64,000 bases of DNA from Haemophilus paracuniculus. GTDB taxonomy: Bacteria > Pseudomonadota > Gammaproteobacteria > Enterobacterales > Pasteurellaceae. The notes beneath the pieces were generated by a model. The model saw only the letters and a list, made by a program, of their open reading frames with translations, was not told the origin of the DNA and searched no databases. Location: NCBI RefSeq assembly GCF_002015115.1, contig NZ_MUYA01000008.1, positions 136,650-200,649 on the forward strand. Direction: 5' to 3'. Shown one piece after another: positions 25,956 to 35,124 of the stretch. Each line of letters opens with the position of its first letter. Within the stretch, counting starts at the first letter, position 1. Made by a program: the position numbers and the translations under genes.

Positions 25956-27935
25956 TTAACGCGCGTTAAACTCAATACGGCGGTTTTTCGCACGACCCTC
26001 TGCGGTGTTGTTGTCCGCCACTGGGTTTTCTTGACCGTAACCTTTCGCGGTTAAGGCACTTTCTTCCACGCCTTTGCTCACTAAGTAGTTACGCACAGCG
26101 ATTGCACGTTTTTCAGAAAGTTGTTGGTTCGCAGCGGCGTTACCTGTGTTGTCGGTGTAGCCTGCGATTTCGCCTTGGCGTTTGCTTTCCACTAAGTGTT
26201 TCGCAAAGGCGTCTAAACGGCGGAAGTAACGTGAGCTAATTTCTGATGAACCTGTGTTGAACACGATCTCTAAGTCGATTTTGTTCGCATTTACATCAGC
26301 GATTTCTGCCGCTTCTTCTTCCGCTGCGTTCGCTGCTGGGGCTGCGGCTTGTGCAGCTTCTGCCACAGTTACTTTATCTGCATTGATTGAGAAAACATCG
26401 CCTAACACTGATTTCACGTTATCCACAAGGGCAGTTTTCTCGCCTGCATTTGCCACTTGACCCACAAGGTTTACCACTTTATCCGCAAATTCGCCGTTTA
26501 CCGCTGGGAATGCTTTTAATGCGTTCGCTAAACCTGCGAAGTTACCGAAGCTAAATTGTGGTGCGTTAGCATCAACGGCTAATTTATCCACAAGCGGTAA
26601 GTTGCCTGCTAAACCTTTGAAAGCGTCTAAGATGTTCGCTTTTACGCCTTCATTTTGAACTGTACCAGAAACCGTGAAATCTTTATCTGATTTCGCCCAA
26701 CCTAAGTTGCCTAAGCCCTCAACGAGGTTTGCCACTGGGTTGTCTGCTTTCACGCCGTCTGCATTGATGTCGAATGCTGAACCAAGCACGCCTTTCACTT
26801 TATCCACAAGGCTGGCTTTTTCATCGCCGTTTGCTACTTGACCGATTAAGTTGAACGCTTTGTCTGCGAATGAACCGTTTACGTTCGGGAACGCTTTTAA
26901 CGCATCAACCAAACCGCCGAAGTTATTAAAGCTGAATTGTGGTGCGTTCGCATCAACGGCTAATTTATCCACAAGCGGTAAGTTACCTGCTAAACCTTTG
27001 AATGCGTCTAAGATGTTCGCTTTTACACCGTCATTTTGCACTGTACCAGAAACGGTAAAATCTTTGTCTGATTTCGCCCACGCTAAGTTGCCTAAGCCTT
27101 CCACCACTTTTGAAGCAACGCTTGCTGGTGCGGTTTCAGCGGTTGGGGCTGGGGTAGCTTGGGTTGAAGTGGTTGTGCCACCGCAGTTTTTCAAACCGAA
27201 GATCGCCGCTAATAAAGCTAAACCACCGATTACCCATTTGCCTAAGCCAGATTTTTTATCTTCTTTCACCGCAGTCGCTGCTTTGCTTGCGGCTGCCGTT
27301 GCTGATGAAGCCGCAGAAGAAGTGGCTGCTTTCACGGCTGCACCCGCACCCGCTAAACCTGCACCTACTTTCGCTACGTTGCCTAATACATCGTTGAAGT
27401 TACCAGAGAAACCTAATGCACCAAGGGTGTTGCTGTCTAAGTTTGACGCTAAGGCTTTGGTTTGGTCGCCGAGTAAGCCTAAGAAACCGTTTAAGCCTAA
27501 ACCGTTTAAAATTTTGCCTTTGAAGAATGAGAACACGGTTGGCAATAACATTCCCAACACACCTTTGGTGGTGGTTGAAGAAACGTTAAGGTTGTTTGAT
27601 AAGAAATCTGTGATTGAATCTGCACGCTCACCGAACAGGCTTGGTAATAATTTTGCCCCTGTTTCTAATAAGCTACCGCTTGCTGCTGCGTCTGCTTTAC
27701 CCGTTAAAATATCTAACGGATTGCCAGAGAAATTGGTGTTTTTGATTAAATCGAAAAGTGCAGACGCACCTTGTTGGGTGCTTGCTTTTTGGGTCATTCC
27801 GCCTAATACCATTGATAAACCTTTGGTTAAAAGGCTACCACCTTGTTCACCAGAAATGCCGAATTGTTTGGTGATTTGGTTTAACACTAAATCACGCACT
27901 GGGCCTTGCACTAATTGAGATAAATCGAAATTCAT
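25956..27935 (-). CDS. DUF937 (YidB-like) - transmembrane - OmpA-domain protein
   Basis: 659 residues. An N-terminal DUF937/YidB-like region (1 to about 180, Gly/Leu-rich helical) is followed by an Ala-rich linker and one membrane helix (about 234-249, WVIGGLALLAAIFGLK), then two near-identical 127-residue repeats (from 278 and 405), an Ala/Glu hinge, and a C-terminal OmpA peptidoglycan-binding domain (about 550-659: IVFNTGSSEIS, GYTDNTGN, LSEKRAIAVRNYL, GRAKNRRIE). There is no signal peptide or lipobox, so the likely topology is MotB-like: inner-membrane anchor with the OmpA domain in the periplasm. Function unknown. Single gene with its own terminator. Confidence 0.85.
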   Translation of the reverse strand: MNFDLSQLVQGPVRDLVLNQITKQFGISGEQGGSLLTKGLSMVLGGMTQKASTQQGASALFDLIKNTNFSGNPLDILTGKADAAASGSLLETGAKLLPSLFGERADSITDFLSNNLNVSSTTTKGVLGMLLPTVFSFFKGKILNGLGLNGFLGLLGDQTKALASNLDSNTLGALGFSGNFNDVLGNVAKVGAGLAGAGAAVKAATSSAASSATAAASKAATAVKEDKKSGLGKWVIGGLALLAAIFGLKNCGGTTTSTQATPAPTAETAPASVASKVVEGLGNLAWAKSDKDFTVSGTVQNDGVKANILDAFKGLAGNLPLVDKLAVDANAPQFSFNNFGGLVDALKAFPNVNGSFADKAFNLIGQVANGDEKASLVDKVKGVLGSAFDINADGVKADNPVANLVEGLGNLGWAKSDKDFTVSGTVQNEGVKANILDAFKGLAGNLPLVDKLAVDANAPQFSFGNFAGLANALKAFPAVNGEFADKVVNLVGQVANAGEKTALVDNVKSVLGDVFSINADKVTVAEAAQAAAPAANAAEEEAAEIADVNANKIDLEIVFNTGSSEISSRYFRRLDAFAKHLVESKRQGEIAGYTDNTGNAAANQQLSEKRAIAVRNYLVSKGVEESALTAKGYGQENPVADNNTAEGRAKNRRIEFNAR

Positions 27936-28100
27936 TGTTGTTCCTTAAAGTAAGTGAATAAAAAATCGCCACCTTTTTTGACTTTCTTCCCAAAACCGAG
28001 TGGCGAGGCAAATTTTACCTAGCCTTAGGTACAAAAAATAGGGAAAGTTCAAAAATAGAGGAATTTCTTACAAAGTTTACGAAAGTCGTCGGATATTGGT

Positions 28101-28136
28101 AAAAGAAAAGCCTATCAAATGAATGTTTGATAGGCT
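28101..28136 (-). terminator. Leftward terminator below the small hydrophobic ORF
   Basis: AGCCTATCAAA (28109-28119) pairs with TTTGATAGGCT (28126-28136); on the minus strand TTTTCTTTT follows. It would stop transcripts reading leftwards out of hslU or an antisense RNA across the small ORF. Confidence 0.75.
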
Positions 28137-28141
28137 CTTAT

Positions 28142-28149
28142 GCTATAAT
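28142..28149 (+). promoter_or_regulatory. Extended -10 promoter for the 23-residue ORF
   Basis: TGCTATAAT (TG at 28141-28142, TATAAT at 28144-28149) is a consensus extended -10; no good -35 is needed or seen. Predicted start near 28156 gives a leader of about 107 bases. Confidence 0.6.
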
Positions 28150-28262
28150 CAATCCAATGCCTTTGGGGCAGAGGCGGATCTGCTGAAATCAGTCCGCCAG
28201 TTCGCACCTGTCGGGCTGTTTTAGTAGATCTTTACGTTCAACTTTATCGTGGAGATAAAAAT

Positions 28263-28334
28263 ATGAAACGCATTATTATGTGGTTCATCATTATTCTACT
28301 TTGCCTGCTATTAAAGGGTAGCACTACTGGCTAG
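28263..28334 (+). CDS. Small hydrophobic peptide, possible type I toxin
   Basis: 23 codons from ATG 28263 to TAG 28334: MKRIIMWFIIILLCLLLKG then STTG. One membrane-spanning stretch with a basic start and short polar tail. GGAG is nine bases before the ATG and sits in the loop of a TTTATC-GTGGA-GATAAA hairpin, which could control access of ribosomes. The leader has a second hairpin, GGCGGA / TCCGCC (near 28174-28197). An extended -10 and a clear terminator bracket it. Size and features resemble type I toxin peptides such as Ibs, but I recognise no family and no antisense promoter has been shown. Confidence 0.5.
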   Translation: MKRIIMWFIIILLCLLLKGSTTG

Positions 28335-28347
28335 GTAGATTTGCTGC

Positions 28348-28380
28348 AAGGAACGGTTACCGCCGTTCCTTGTTTTTTAT
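28348..28380 (+). terminator. Terminator of the small hydrophobic ORF
   Basis: AAGGAACGG (28348-28356) pairs with CCGTTCCTT (28363-28371) and GTTTTTTATT follows. Fourteen bases after the stop codon. Confidence 0.88.
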
Positions 28381-28439
28381 TCTATGCTAAAAAGCGAATA
28401 AGATCAAAACTTTATAAAATTTGCTTTGTATCGTTAGCA

Positions 28440-29762
28440 TTAGAGAATAAACCTACTCAAATCCTCATTCTCAACCACGTCATTCAACGCTTCGGCGACA
28501 TATTTTTCGTCAATTACGATTTTTTCGCCTTTGCGTTCGCTGGCATCGAATGAAATGCCGTCCATTAGGCGTTCGAGGACGGTGTGCAAACGTCTCGCTC
28601 CGATGTTTTCGGTTTTTTCGTTCACACGGAATGCCGATTCCGCAATGCGACTAATGCCATCTGGGGTAAATTCGATTTCTACGCCCTCGGTTTTCATCAA
28701 CTCACGATATTGCAAGGTGAGCGAAGCATTTGGCTCGGTTAAAATTCGCTCGAAATCGTTTTTGGTGAGGGATTTTAATTCCACACGAATCGGCAAACGC
28801 CCTTGTAATTCTGGCAATAAATCAGACGGTCGAGCCACTTGGAACGCCCCTGAACAGATGAACAAAATATGGTCGGTTTTGACCATTCCGTGTTTGGTAT
28901 TAACCGTTGATCCCTCAATAATCGGCAACAAATCACGCTGCACACCCTCACGCGACACATCGCCGCCCGAATGTTCGCCTTTTTTGCAGATTTTGTCGAT
29001 CTCATCAATAAACACAATGCCGTGCTGTTCCACCGCTTCAATCGCTTGATCTTTCAGCTCTTCGGGATTGACCAACTTCGCCGCTTCTTCATCGATCATC
29101 ACTTTTAACGCATCTTTGATTTTCAATTTGCGTTTTTTGGTTTTGTTCGGCGAAAAGCCCTCAAACAGTGATTGCAGCTGCGAGGTCATCTCTTCCATTC
29201 CTGGTGGGGTCATAATTTCCACGCTAACGGGGGTTGCGACATCAATTTCGATCTCTTTCTCGTCCAACTGCCCCTCACGCAATTTTTTGCGGAAGATTTG
29301 ACGGGTTGAGGCGTTGTCGCTCTCTTGCACATTGCCCCACTGATCTTTGGCGGGCGGTAGCAACACGTCTAAAATGCGATCTTCCGCCGCTTCTTCGGCA
29401 CGAAAACGATTTTTTTCGACCGCTTGCTGACGAACCAATTTCATCGACACATCGGTCAAATCACGAATGATCGAATCCACTTCCTTACCCACATAGCCGA
29501 CTTCGGTAAATTTGGTCGCTTCCACCTTGATAAACGGGGCGTTGGCGAGCTTCGCCAAACGGCGAGCGATTTCGGTTTTACCCACGCCCGTCGGTCCGAT
29601 CATCAGAATGTTTTTCGGGGTAACTTCTTGACGCAACGCCTCTGGCAGCTGCATTCTTCGCCAACGGTTACGCAGGGCAATCGCCACCGCACGTTTGGCA
29701 TCTGTTTGTCCGATAATGTGAGCGTCTAATTCCGACACAATTTCACGAGGGGTCATTGACAT
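28440..29762 (-). CDS. hslU: HslU (ClpY) ATPase subunit of HslUV protease
   Basis: AAA+ unfoldase of the HslUV protease, 440 residues. Walker [18 protein letters not shown] (about 55-71), Walker [14 protein letters not shown] (about 250-262), the I-domain between them, and the C-terminal SRFIL tail that inserts into HslV. It feeds unfolded substrates to HslV in the cytoplasm. Normally hslU follows hslV within a few bases; here 308 bp containing a repeat-family C element separate the two. Confidence 0.97.
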   Translation of the reverse strand: MSMTPREIVSELDAHIIGQTDAKRAVAIALRNRWRRMQLPEALRQEVTPKNILMIGPTGVGKTEIARRLAKLANAPFIKVEATKFTEVGYVGKEVDSIIRDLTDVSMKLVRQQAVEKNRFRAEEAAEDRILDVLLPPAKDQWGNVQESDNASTRQIFRKKLREGQLDEKEIEIDVATPVSVEIMTPPGMEEMTSQLQSLFEGFSPNKTKKRKLKIKDALKVMIDEEAAKLVNPEELKDQAIEAVEQHGIVFIDEIDKICKKGEHSGGDVSREGVQRDLLPIIEGSTVNTKHGMVKTDHILFICSGAFQVARPSDLLPELQGRLPIRVELKSLTKNDFERILTEPNASLTLQYRELMKTEGVEIEFTPDGISRIAESAFRVNEKTENIGARRLHTVLERLMDGISFDASERKGEKIVIDEKYVAEALNDVVENEDLSRFIL

Positions 29763-29817
29763 TGTTTTATTCCTTATTTTGTTTTTGGGATTTGAGATCC
29801 CGATAATTCTTTTTTAT

Positions 29818-29994
29818 GTTACTTTCTTTACTTGTGTAAAGAAAGTAACCAAAGAAAGCACACCCGAACATTTTGCTGATGTTTCGCTTTTTTCTAATTT
29901 CTACGAACGATTTGTAAACTCGCCAGCAAGCTGGCTCAAACAGTACAAATCGTTCTTGAAATTGACGAAAACGCTCAACGCAAAATGACGGGGG
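29818..29994 (+). repeat. Structured repeat family C, copy 2 (inside hslVU)
   Basis: 177 bp. Same architecture as the copy at 23041: GTTACTTTCTTTAC / GTAAAGAAAGTAAC hairpin, GAACGATTTGTA / TACAAATCGTTC stem with a GCCAGC-AA-GCTGGC tip, CATTTTGC / GCAAAATG closing pair, end TGACGGGGGA. It lies between hslV and hslU; the rest of the 308-bp gap shows nothing else beyond an uptake-sequence variant (30046-30060). Confidence 0.85.
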
Positions 29995-30070
29995 AACGCT
30001 CTCTCTGATTTATAAATTGTGCTTTGATTTTGATATAGTAAAATTTTTTAAAATCCTACCCCTTGTATGG

Positions 30071-30592
30071 CTACACTTCTTCAATAACGTGATTGTGGTT
30101 AGTGTAAATATCAATATCGCCTGCGATTTTTAAGGCTTCGCTGACAATCTCTTTGGCGGAAAGGTTGTTTTCGGTACGCAACAACGCAAGGGCGGCTGCT
30201 TTGGCGTAGTTGCCACCCGAGCCAATCGCCAGCACGTCAAATTCTGGTTCGATCACATCGCCCGAACCCGATACCAACAAAAATTCGCTCTCGTTCGCCA
30301 CGATCATCATTGCCTCTAAACGGCGAAGCGAACGTTCGGTTCGCCACTCTTTGGCGAGTTCCACCGCCGCTCGCACCAAATGCCCTTGATGCAATTCCAA
30401 TTTTTTCTCGAACAGATCACGCAAAATAAAGGCATCGGCGGTTGAGCCAGCAAAGCCCGTTACCACCTTGTCTTTATACAGACGGCGAACTTTACGCACC
30501 GTGCCTTTTTCCACGCACGAACCCAAAGTCGCCTGCCCATCGCCGCCAATCGCCACTTTGCCATCTTTACGAACGCATACAATCGTTGTCAT
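30071..30592 (-). CDS. hslV: HslV peptidase subunit of HslUV protease
   Basis: Proteasome-like threonine peptidase, 173 residues. The ATG at 30592 gives [20 protein letters not shown], so removal of Met exposes the catalytic Thr1; a TTG two codons earlier would block this. AAGGA is spaced correctly for 30592. Later landmarks: [17 protein letters not shown] and the sodium-site region [12 protein letters not shown]. First gene of the hslVU operon, divergent from yjjI. Confidence 0.97.
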   Translation of the reverse strand: MTTIVCVRKDGKVAIGGDGQATLGSCVEKGTVRKVRRLYKDKVVTGFAGSTADAFILRDLFEKKLELHQGHLVRAAVELAKEWRTERSLRRLEAMMIVANESEFLLVSGSGDVIEPEFDVLAIGSGGNYAKAAALALLRTENNLSAKEIVSEALKIAGDIDIYTNHNHVIEEV

Positions 30593-30712
30593 TTTCAATC
30601 CTTTATTTTTAGAAAAACTGGGCGGTATTTGAGGACGACAACGGCAAAAATCAAGGGCAAGGGGTGGGATTGGTGGAAATTTTCGATTAACTTACCGCTT
30701 GCATTGCAAAAA

Positions 30713-30755
30713 TGCGATCCAGATCGCAAAACGGGATTGGTTTTTTCGGTAAAAT
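30713..30755 (+). promoter_or_regulatory. CRP-S-type site and promoter of yjjI
   Basis: TGCGATCCAGATCGCA (30713-30728) is a perfect TGCGA-N6-TCGCA palindrome, the CRP-S form that needs Sxy (TfoX) in Pasteurellaceae. TAAAAT (30750-30755) lies downstream, so the site centre is about -41.5 from the predicted start near 30762, the class II position. It is the only such site I noticed in the window. Confidence 0.6.
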
Positions 30756-30783
30756 AGCGACTGTTTTTACAGAGGAAAATGCA

Positions 30784-32322
30784 ATGAAAGCCACACTAGA
30801 CGAAATTTTAGCCACCGTAAAATCGAACGGTTTAACTTGCCAACAGAAAGCGATGATTTTAGCCAATATCGCCGAGCGGTTGTTTGATCCGCGTGAGCTG
30901 TTGGGCTACACCGATGAGGAATGGCACTATATTGAAAATCAGATGATTTGCGATTTGAACGAGGGCTATGCGATTTACCGCCCTCGTTATATTTTGCCTG
31001 ATTTTAATGTCTATTTGGAAAAAGGCTGTCAATTTCTCGATCTGCCTGTGCCACAAACCCTTGATGAGGTGCTGGACGGCTTGTTGATTATTTATTCTCA
31101 CGTTCCTTCGATTACCACTTTCCCTGTCTATATTGGGCGTTTGGATCTGTTGCTCGACCGTTTCATCACAGACGAGGAGCAGGATTACATCAAGATCAAA
31201 CGCTTCCTTAATCATATCGACAAAACCATTCCCGATTCATTCTGCCACGCGAATATCGGACCGTTCGACACCAAAGCAGGGCGGTTGATTTTACGGGCGG
31301 TGATTGAGTTGGAAAATCCAACCCCGAATATGACCATTCGCTACGATAAAACCAAAACCTCACGGGAATTTGCCGAGCTTGCTGCCAAAGCCTGCTTATT
31401 GGTGTCGAAGCCTTCGTTCGCCAATGACCACTACTACATTGAAGATTTGGGCGAGCAATATGGCGTGGCGAGTTGTTACAATGCTCTGCCTGAATGTGGT
31501 GGGGCTTATACCCTCACTCGCCTACGGTTGGGGACGATTGGGCGAGCCTGTCAAAGCGTAGCGGAAATGGTGGACGAACTGTTGCCGAAAGTGGCGAAAC
31601 TTGCCCTTTCCACAATGGACAAACGGCACAAATTCCTTGTGGAAGAAAGCAACTTTTTCGCTACGGATTTCTTGGCGAAAGAGGGCTTTATTCAGCGAGA
31701 AAACTTTACCAGTATGATTGCGATTGTCGGTTTGGCGGATGCGACCAACCACTTGCTCAAACAAGAGGGGCTAAACGAAACCTTTGGGCAGAGCGAACGA
31801 GGCGACCAAATTGCGACAATGATAATGGACAAACTGCAAGAGATTGTGAACGATCATCAAGGGCTTTATGTGGAACGCACGGGCGGTCGCTACCTGTTGC
31901 ACGCCCAAGTGGGGGCGAGTATGCACGAGGAAGATAAGGCGAACAACCCAGCCCACCGCGTGCGAGTGGGGCAAGAGCCGACTTTGCTCGCCCACCTCAA
32001 ACAATCCGCCCCATTCCATAAGTATTTTCCGTCTGGCACGGGTGATCTGTTTGCCTTCGATCAAACCTATGTCGATCATCTTGATGCGGTGGTGGATATT
32101 ATTGACGGAGCGTTCGCCCTCGATTATCGCTACATCACCACCTATCTCAAAAACACCGATTTAATTCGGGTTACGGGTTACCTCGTCAAGAAAAGCGAAG
32201 TGGAGCGTTTTCGCAAGGGCGAGGCGGTGTTACGAGATACCACTTGGTACGGCTCTGGCACGGACGAATGTGCCAGCGTATTTGACCGCCAACTGCGTGA
32301 TGAAAAGGATGTGAACGCCTAA
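30784..32322 (+). CDS. yjjI: YjjI-family glycyl radical enzyme
   Basis: 512-residue member of the YjjI (DUF3029) family of glycyl radical enzymes, reaction unknown. From ATG 30784 (AGAGGAAA upstream) it matches the family length; the 24-codon longer frame runs over the CRP-S site and promoter. The radical loop near the C-terminus is RVTGYLV with Gly465; a CYNALPECGGAYTLTRLRLG segment holds the candidate thiyl cysteines. The next gene, yjjW, encodes the activase. Such enzymes work without oxygen. Confidence 0.92.
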   Translation: MKATLDEILATVKSNGLTCQQKAMILANIAERLFDPRELLGYTDEEWHYIENQMICDLNEGYAIYRPRYILPDFNVYLEKGCQFLDLPVPQTLDEVLDGLLIIYSHVPSITTFPVYIGRLDLLLDRFITDEEQDYIKIKRFLNHIDKTIPDSFCHANIGPFDTKAGRLILRAVIELENPTPNMTIRYDKTKTSREFAELAAKACLLVSKPSFANDHYYIEDLGEQYGVASCYNALPECGGAYTLTRLRLGTIGRACQSVAEMVDELLPKVAKLALSTMDKRHKFLVEESNFFATDFLAKEGFIQRENFTSMIAIVGLADATNHLLKQEGLNETFGQSERGDQIATMIMDKLQEIVNDHQGLYVERTGGRYLLHAQVGASMHEEDKANNPAHRVRVGQEPTLLAHLKQSAPFHKYFPSGTGDLFAFDQTYVDHLDAVVDIIDGAFALDYRYITTYLKNTDLIRVTGYLVKKSEVERFRKGEAVLRDTTWYGSGTDECASVFDRQLRDEKDVNA

Positions 32323-32343
32323 TTTGCAAAAATTTCGCCGAAA

Positions 32344-33132
32344 ATGACCGCTTTATCTGAAATCTTCGTGCCGTTGCACCGCATTATTCCCTTTTCCAAT
32401 GTTGAGGGGCGGGGCAACCGCACCAGCATTTTTCTGCAAGGGTGTAAACTCAACTGCCTTTACTGCCACAATCCCGAAACCATTGCACGCTATTCCGAGC
32501 AGGCAAAGCTGGTGAGCTTGCAATTTCTGTTTGAGCAAGTGATGTCCGCCGTGCCGTTTATTCGGGGCGTTACCGTCTCGGGCGGCGAGCCGACCATTCA
32601 TCACAAAAAATTAGTGCCGTTATTCAAGGCGTTGCAAGCGGAGGGATTAACCTGTTATTTGGATAGCAGCGGTTTTTTCGATTACGAAGCAACCGCCCCG
32701 CTGATTGCCGTTACCGACAAATTTTTGTTCGATCTCAAAGGCGAGGGGGTAGGCTTGCAAACCCTCTGTTTTGATCGTAAAAATCAGCAAGGCATTGTGC
32801 CGAGCCAAATTATCCCGACCAGCCTGCATATCAAAGCGGAAAATCTGAACCGTAATTTATCCAACCTTGCCCGACTGCTACCGCAAGACAAAGTGGAAGA
32901 AATCCGCCTTGTGTTTCTCAACAATTTTTTTGATGCCAAAGCCCTGATCGAAAAAGTCGCCCAACTGCTCAAACCTTATCCCCACGTCCTACTCAAAATT
33001 ATCCGCGTCCACACCAAAGGGGCAAGGGACAGCGAGGGCTTAATCCCTTATGTGCCAACGGTTGAACAGGTTGATGAATTGGCGGAATTTGCCAAAGCGA
33101 TAGGCATAGCCAACATCAGCGTAATCTATTGA
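32344..33132 (+). CDS. yjjW: YjjW-type glycyl radical enzyme activase
   Basis: 262-residue radical-SAM protein expected to install the glycyl radical in YjjI. The cluster motif is CKLNCLYC (Cys34, Cys38, Cys41), followed by VTVSGGEPT (SAM site). E. coli YjjW carries a cysteine-rich ferredoxin insert after the radical-SAM motif; here the chain passes directly from CHNPETIARYSEQ to KLVSLQFLFEQVM without those cysteines, so the protein has only the SAM cluster. The start overlaps an uptake-sequence core (GACCGCTT). Coupled to yjjI by a 21-base gap. Confidence 0.9.
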   Translation: MTALSEIFVPLHRIIPFSNVEGRGNRTSIFLQGCKLNCLYCHNPETIARYSEQAKLVSLQFLFEQVMSAVPFIRGVTVSGGEPTIHHKKLVPLFKALQAEGLTCYLDSSGFFDYEATAPLIAVTDKFLFDLKGEGVGLQTLCFDRKNQQGIVPSQIIPTSLHIKAENLNRNLSNLARLLPQDKVEEIRLVFLNNFFDAKALIEKVAQLLKPYPHVLLKIIRVHTKGARDSEGLIPYVPTVEQVDELAEFAKAIGIANISVIY

Positions 33133-33152
33133 TTTACAAGGAAATAATGAAA

Positions 33153-33192
33153 TAAGCGGTCAGATCCAAAAAAATTTCAAATCTGACCGCTT
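33153..33192. terminator. Inverted uptake-sequence terminator between yjjW and eptA
   Basis: AAGCGGTCAGAT (33153-33164) and its complement (33181-33192) form a stem between convergent genes. Confidence 0.7.
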
Positions 33193-33200
33193 GGTTTAGG

Positions 33201-34838
33201 TTATTTGGCTTTTTTGCATTGTGCCAAAATGTCTAACGCGGGGTTGTAGGTGTTAGAGGTTTTGGGGTCGATGTCCATTATGCTGAACATTGTGTGGAAC
33301 AGGTTATCCTGCGAGAACGATTCGGTTTTGGCTTTGGTTTGCAAGCAGTCAAAATCGAAGCCCTCGTTTTGGCGGAATGCTTTTGAGAACCACATTGTCA
33401 TCGGCACTTTGGTTTGGGTGGCTGGGGCAATCGCATAAGGGGCTGAATGTAGATAAATGCCGTCTTCGCCGAGGGATTCGCCGTGATCGGAAATGTAGTA
33501 AACGGTGCTTTCCCAATTCTCTTTATTTTCAAGGCGTTTGATCACGTTGTTGATAAATTGGTCAATGTACAAAATGCCGTTGTCGTAGGTGTTCACGATC
33601 TGTTGCGGGGTGCAACGGTTGATTTCGTTGGTTTGGCAATCGGGCGTGAACTGGCGATATGGCTCGGTGTAGCGTTCATAATAAGTCGGACCGTGATTGC
33701 CCATTGTGTGCAGCACGAGCAAAATATCTTGCTGGCTCTCTTCGGCGAGGGCTTTATCCAATTCGGGTAGCAGAATGTTGTCCAAACATTCGCCCGCACG
33801 GCAGTATTCGGCGGTCTCTTTTGAAATTTCGATAGTTTTCACCCGCTTGCAAACGCCTTTGCAGTCGGTGCTGTTATTGTACCAACGCACATCAATACCT
33901 GAACGTTGAATGATGTCGAGAATGTTGTCCTGTTTTTCGGCTTTGTATGGCTCGTAATCGGCACGGGTGAACGAAGAAAACATACAAGGCACGGATGCAG
34001 CGGTTGCCGTGCCACAACTAGAAACATCGGTGAAGTTGATGATTTGATCGCCCCGTTGAGCGAGGTTCGGCGTGGTTTGGCGAGCGTAGCCATTCAAGCC
34101 CCAGTTTTGGGTACGGGTGGTTTCGCCTAGCACTAGCACGGTAACGTGGCGGAAGCGGTCGGTTTTGGTTTGTTTGATGTTTGGATCTTGTTCGGTGTAA
34201 GGCAGGTTGGCTTGTCGCACTTCTCGCACCTTGTTAAAGCTGGACGCCACAAAATTAGACGGCACAATCAGATGGGTGAGGGATTTATTGTTGCGGAAAA
34301 ACGAGGCGTAATCTTGATAGAAAAATTTGGCAATCGCAAGAACGCCGATCACACCAATCACAATCACCGCAAGGCGGGTGCGTAATTCTTTCCAAAACGG
34401 TTTATATTCCACTTTCACCAACAAATATAGCACCGCTGGCACAATCCCAAAACCAATCAGCCACATCGTACTCGAAGCATTGACGAGCCGAGAGGCTTCC
34501 GCTGGGGTGGTTTGTAAAATGTTGTCGATCATTTCGGTATTGAAATAGACCCCATAAAAGATCGAATTATAATTCGCCGCCGCACTTAAAATCAGCAAGA
34601 GCGGAATGATCACTTTATGGATAATCGGCATTGATAGAATTTGAAACACCACCAAAAGCCCGAAAAAGAGAGCGACGGGAATGGTGTAGAGAAAGTAGGT
34701 TGCAGGCTCGTTGGTGAGCGGTTGCAGGGTTAAAATTTCGCGATAAAACGCATAGTTCATCACGAGCGAGAAATAGAGTGCCAACAGCACCACTAATGTG
34801 GTGGACGAAAGTGTCCAACGGGGGCGTAAAAGTGCCAT
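33201..34838 (-). CDS. eptA: Phosphoethanolamine transferase (EptA family)
   Basis: Inner-membrane enzyme that adds phosphoethanolamine to lipid A or LPS core, 545 residues from ATG 34838 (AAGGA upstream; a 22-codon longer frame lacks a ribosome site). Five N-terminal membrane helices (to about residue 175), then the periplasmic alkaline-phosphatase-like domain: VLVLGETTRTQNWGLNGYARQTTPN with the nucleophilic Thr, SCGTATAASVPCMFS, LHTMGNHGPTYYERY and ISDHGESLGEDGIYLHSAPY (metal ligands). Several cysteine pairs stabilise the domain. Whether lipid A or core is the acceptor is not certain. Divergent from the kinase-like gene. Confidence 0.9.
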   Translation of the reverse strand: MALLRPRWTLSSTTLVVLLALYFSLVMNYAFYREILTLQPLTNEPATYFLYTIPVALFFGLLVVFQILSMPIIHKVIIPLLLILSAAANYNSIFYGVYFNTEMIDNILQTTPAEASRLVNASSTMWLIGFGIVPAVLYLLVKVEYKPFWKELRTRLAVIVIGVIGVLAIAKFFYQDYASFFRNNKSLTHLIVPSNFVASSFNKVREVRQANLPYTEQDPNIKQTKTDRFRHVTVLVLGETTRTQNWGLNGYARQTTPNLAQRGDQIINFTDVSSCGTATAASVPCMFSSFTRADYEPYKAEKQDNILDIIQRSGIDVRWYNNSTDCKGVCKRVKTIEISKETAEYCRAGECLDNILLPELDKALAEESQQDILLVLHTMGNHGPTYYERYTEPYRQFTPDCQTNEINRCTPQQIVNTYDNGILYIDQFINNVIKRLENKENWESTVYYISDHGESLGEDGIYLHSAPYAIAPATQTKVPMTMWFSKAFRQNEGFDFDCLQTKAKTESFSQDNLFHTMFSIMDIDPKTSNTYNPALDILAQCKKAK

Positions 34839-35124
34839 AAAAGTCCTTAAAAAATGGGAAGATTTATGCCAAAAAAGACAACGTGGAAAATAAAAAATTC
34901 TCACTCAAAATAAAAATAATACCCCTTTTTAAAACAAGGAATTTGGCGGCTAAAATGGCAATGAAATAAAAAGGAATTTAAAGGTTTTTTATCAAATAAA
35001 ACAATAAATTAACATTATCGTTTTTTTTTTTGAGCAGTTGAAAATTACCCTGCTAACTGCCCTGATTTTTTGCGGTCAAAAAGCCGTTAAAATAACGGGG
35101 TTTGAGATAAAAATGGGGGGATAA
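34839..35124. other. AT-rich divergent region with an 11-T tract
   Basis: 286 bp between eptA and the kinase-like gene, much richer in A and T than the genes. A run of 11 T is at 35021-35031. A possible -10 for the rightward gene is TAAAAT near 35089. No hairpin terminator or gene is seen. Confidence 0.5.

Noticed and set aside
26851..27918. 355-codon open frame antisense to the DUF937-OmpA gene
   Set aside because: It is a shadow of the opposite strand caused by biased codon use and internal repeats; no start context, no recognisable domain.
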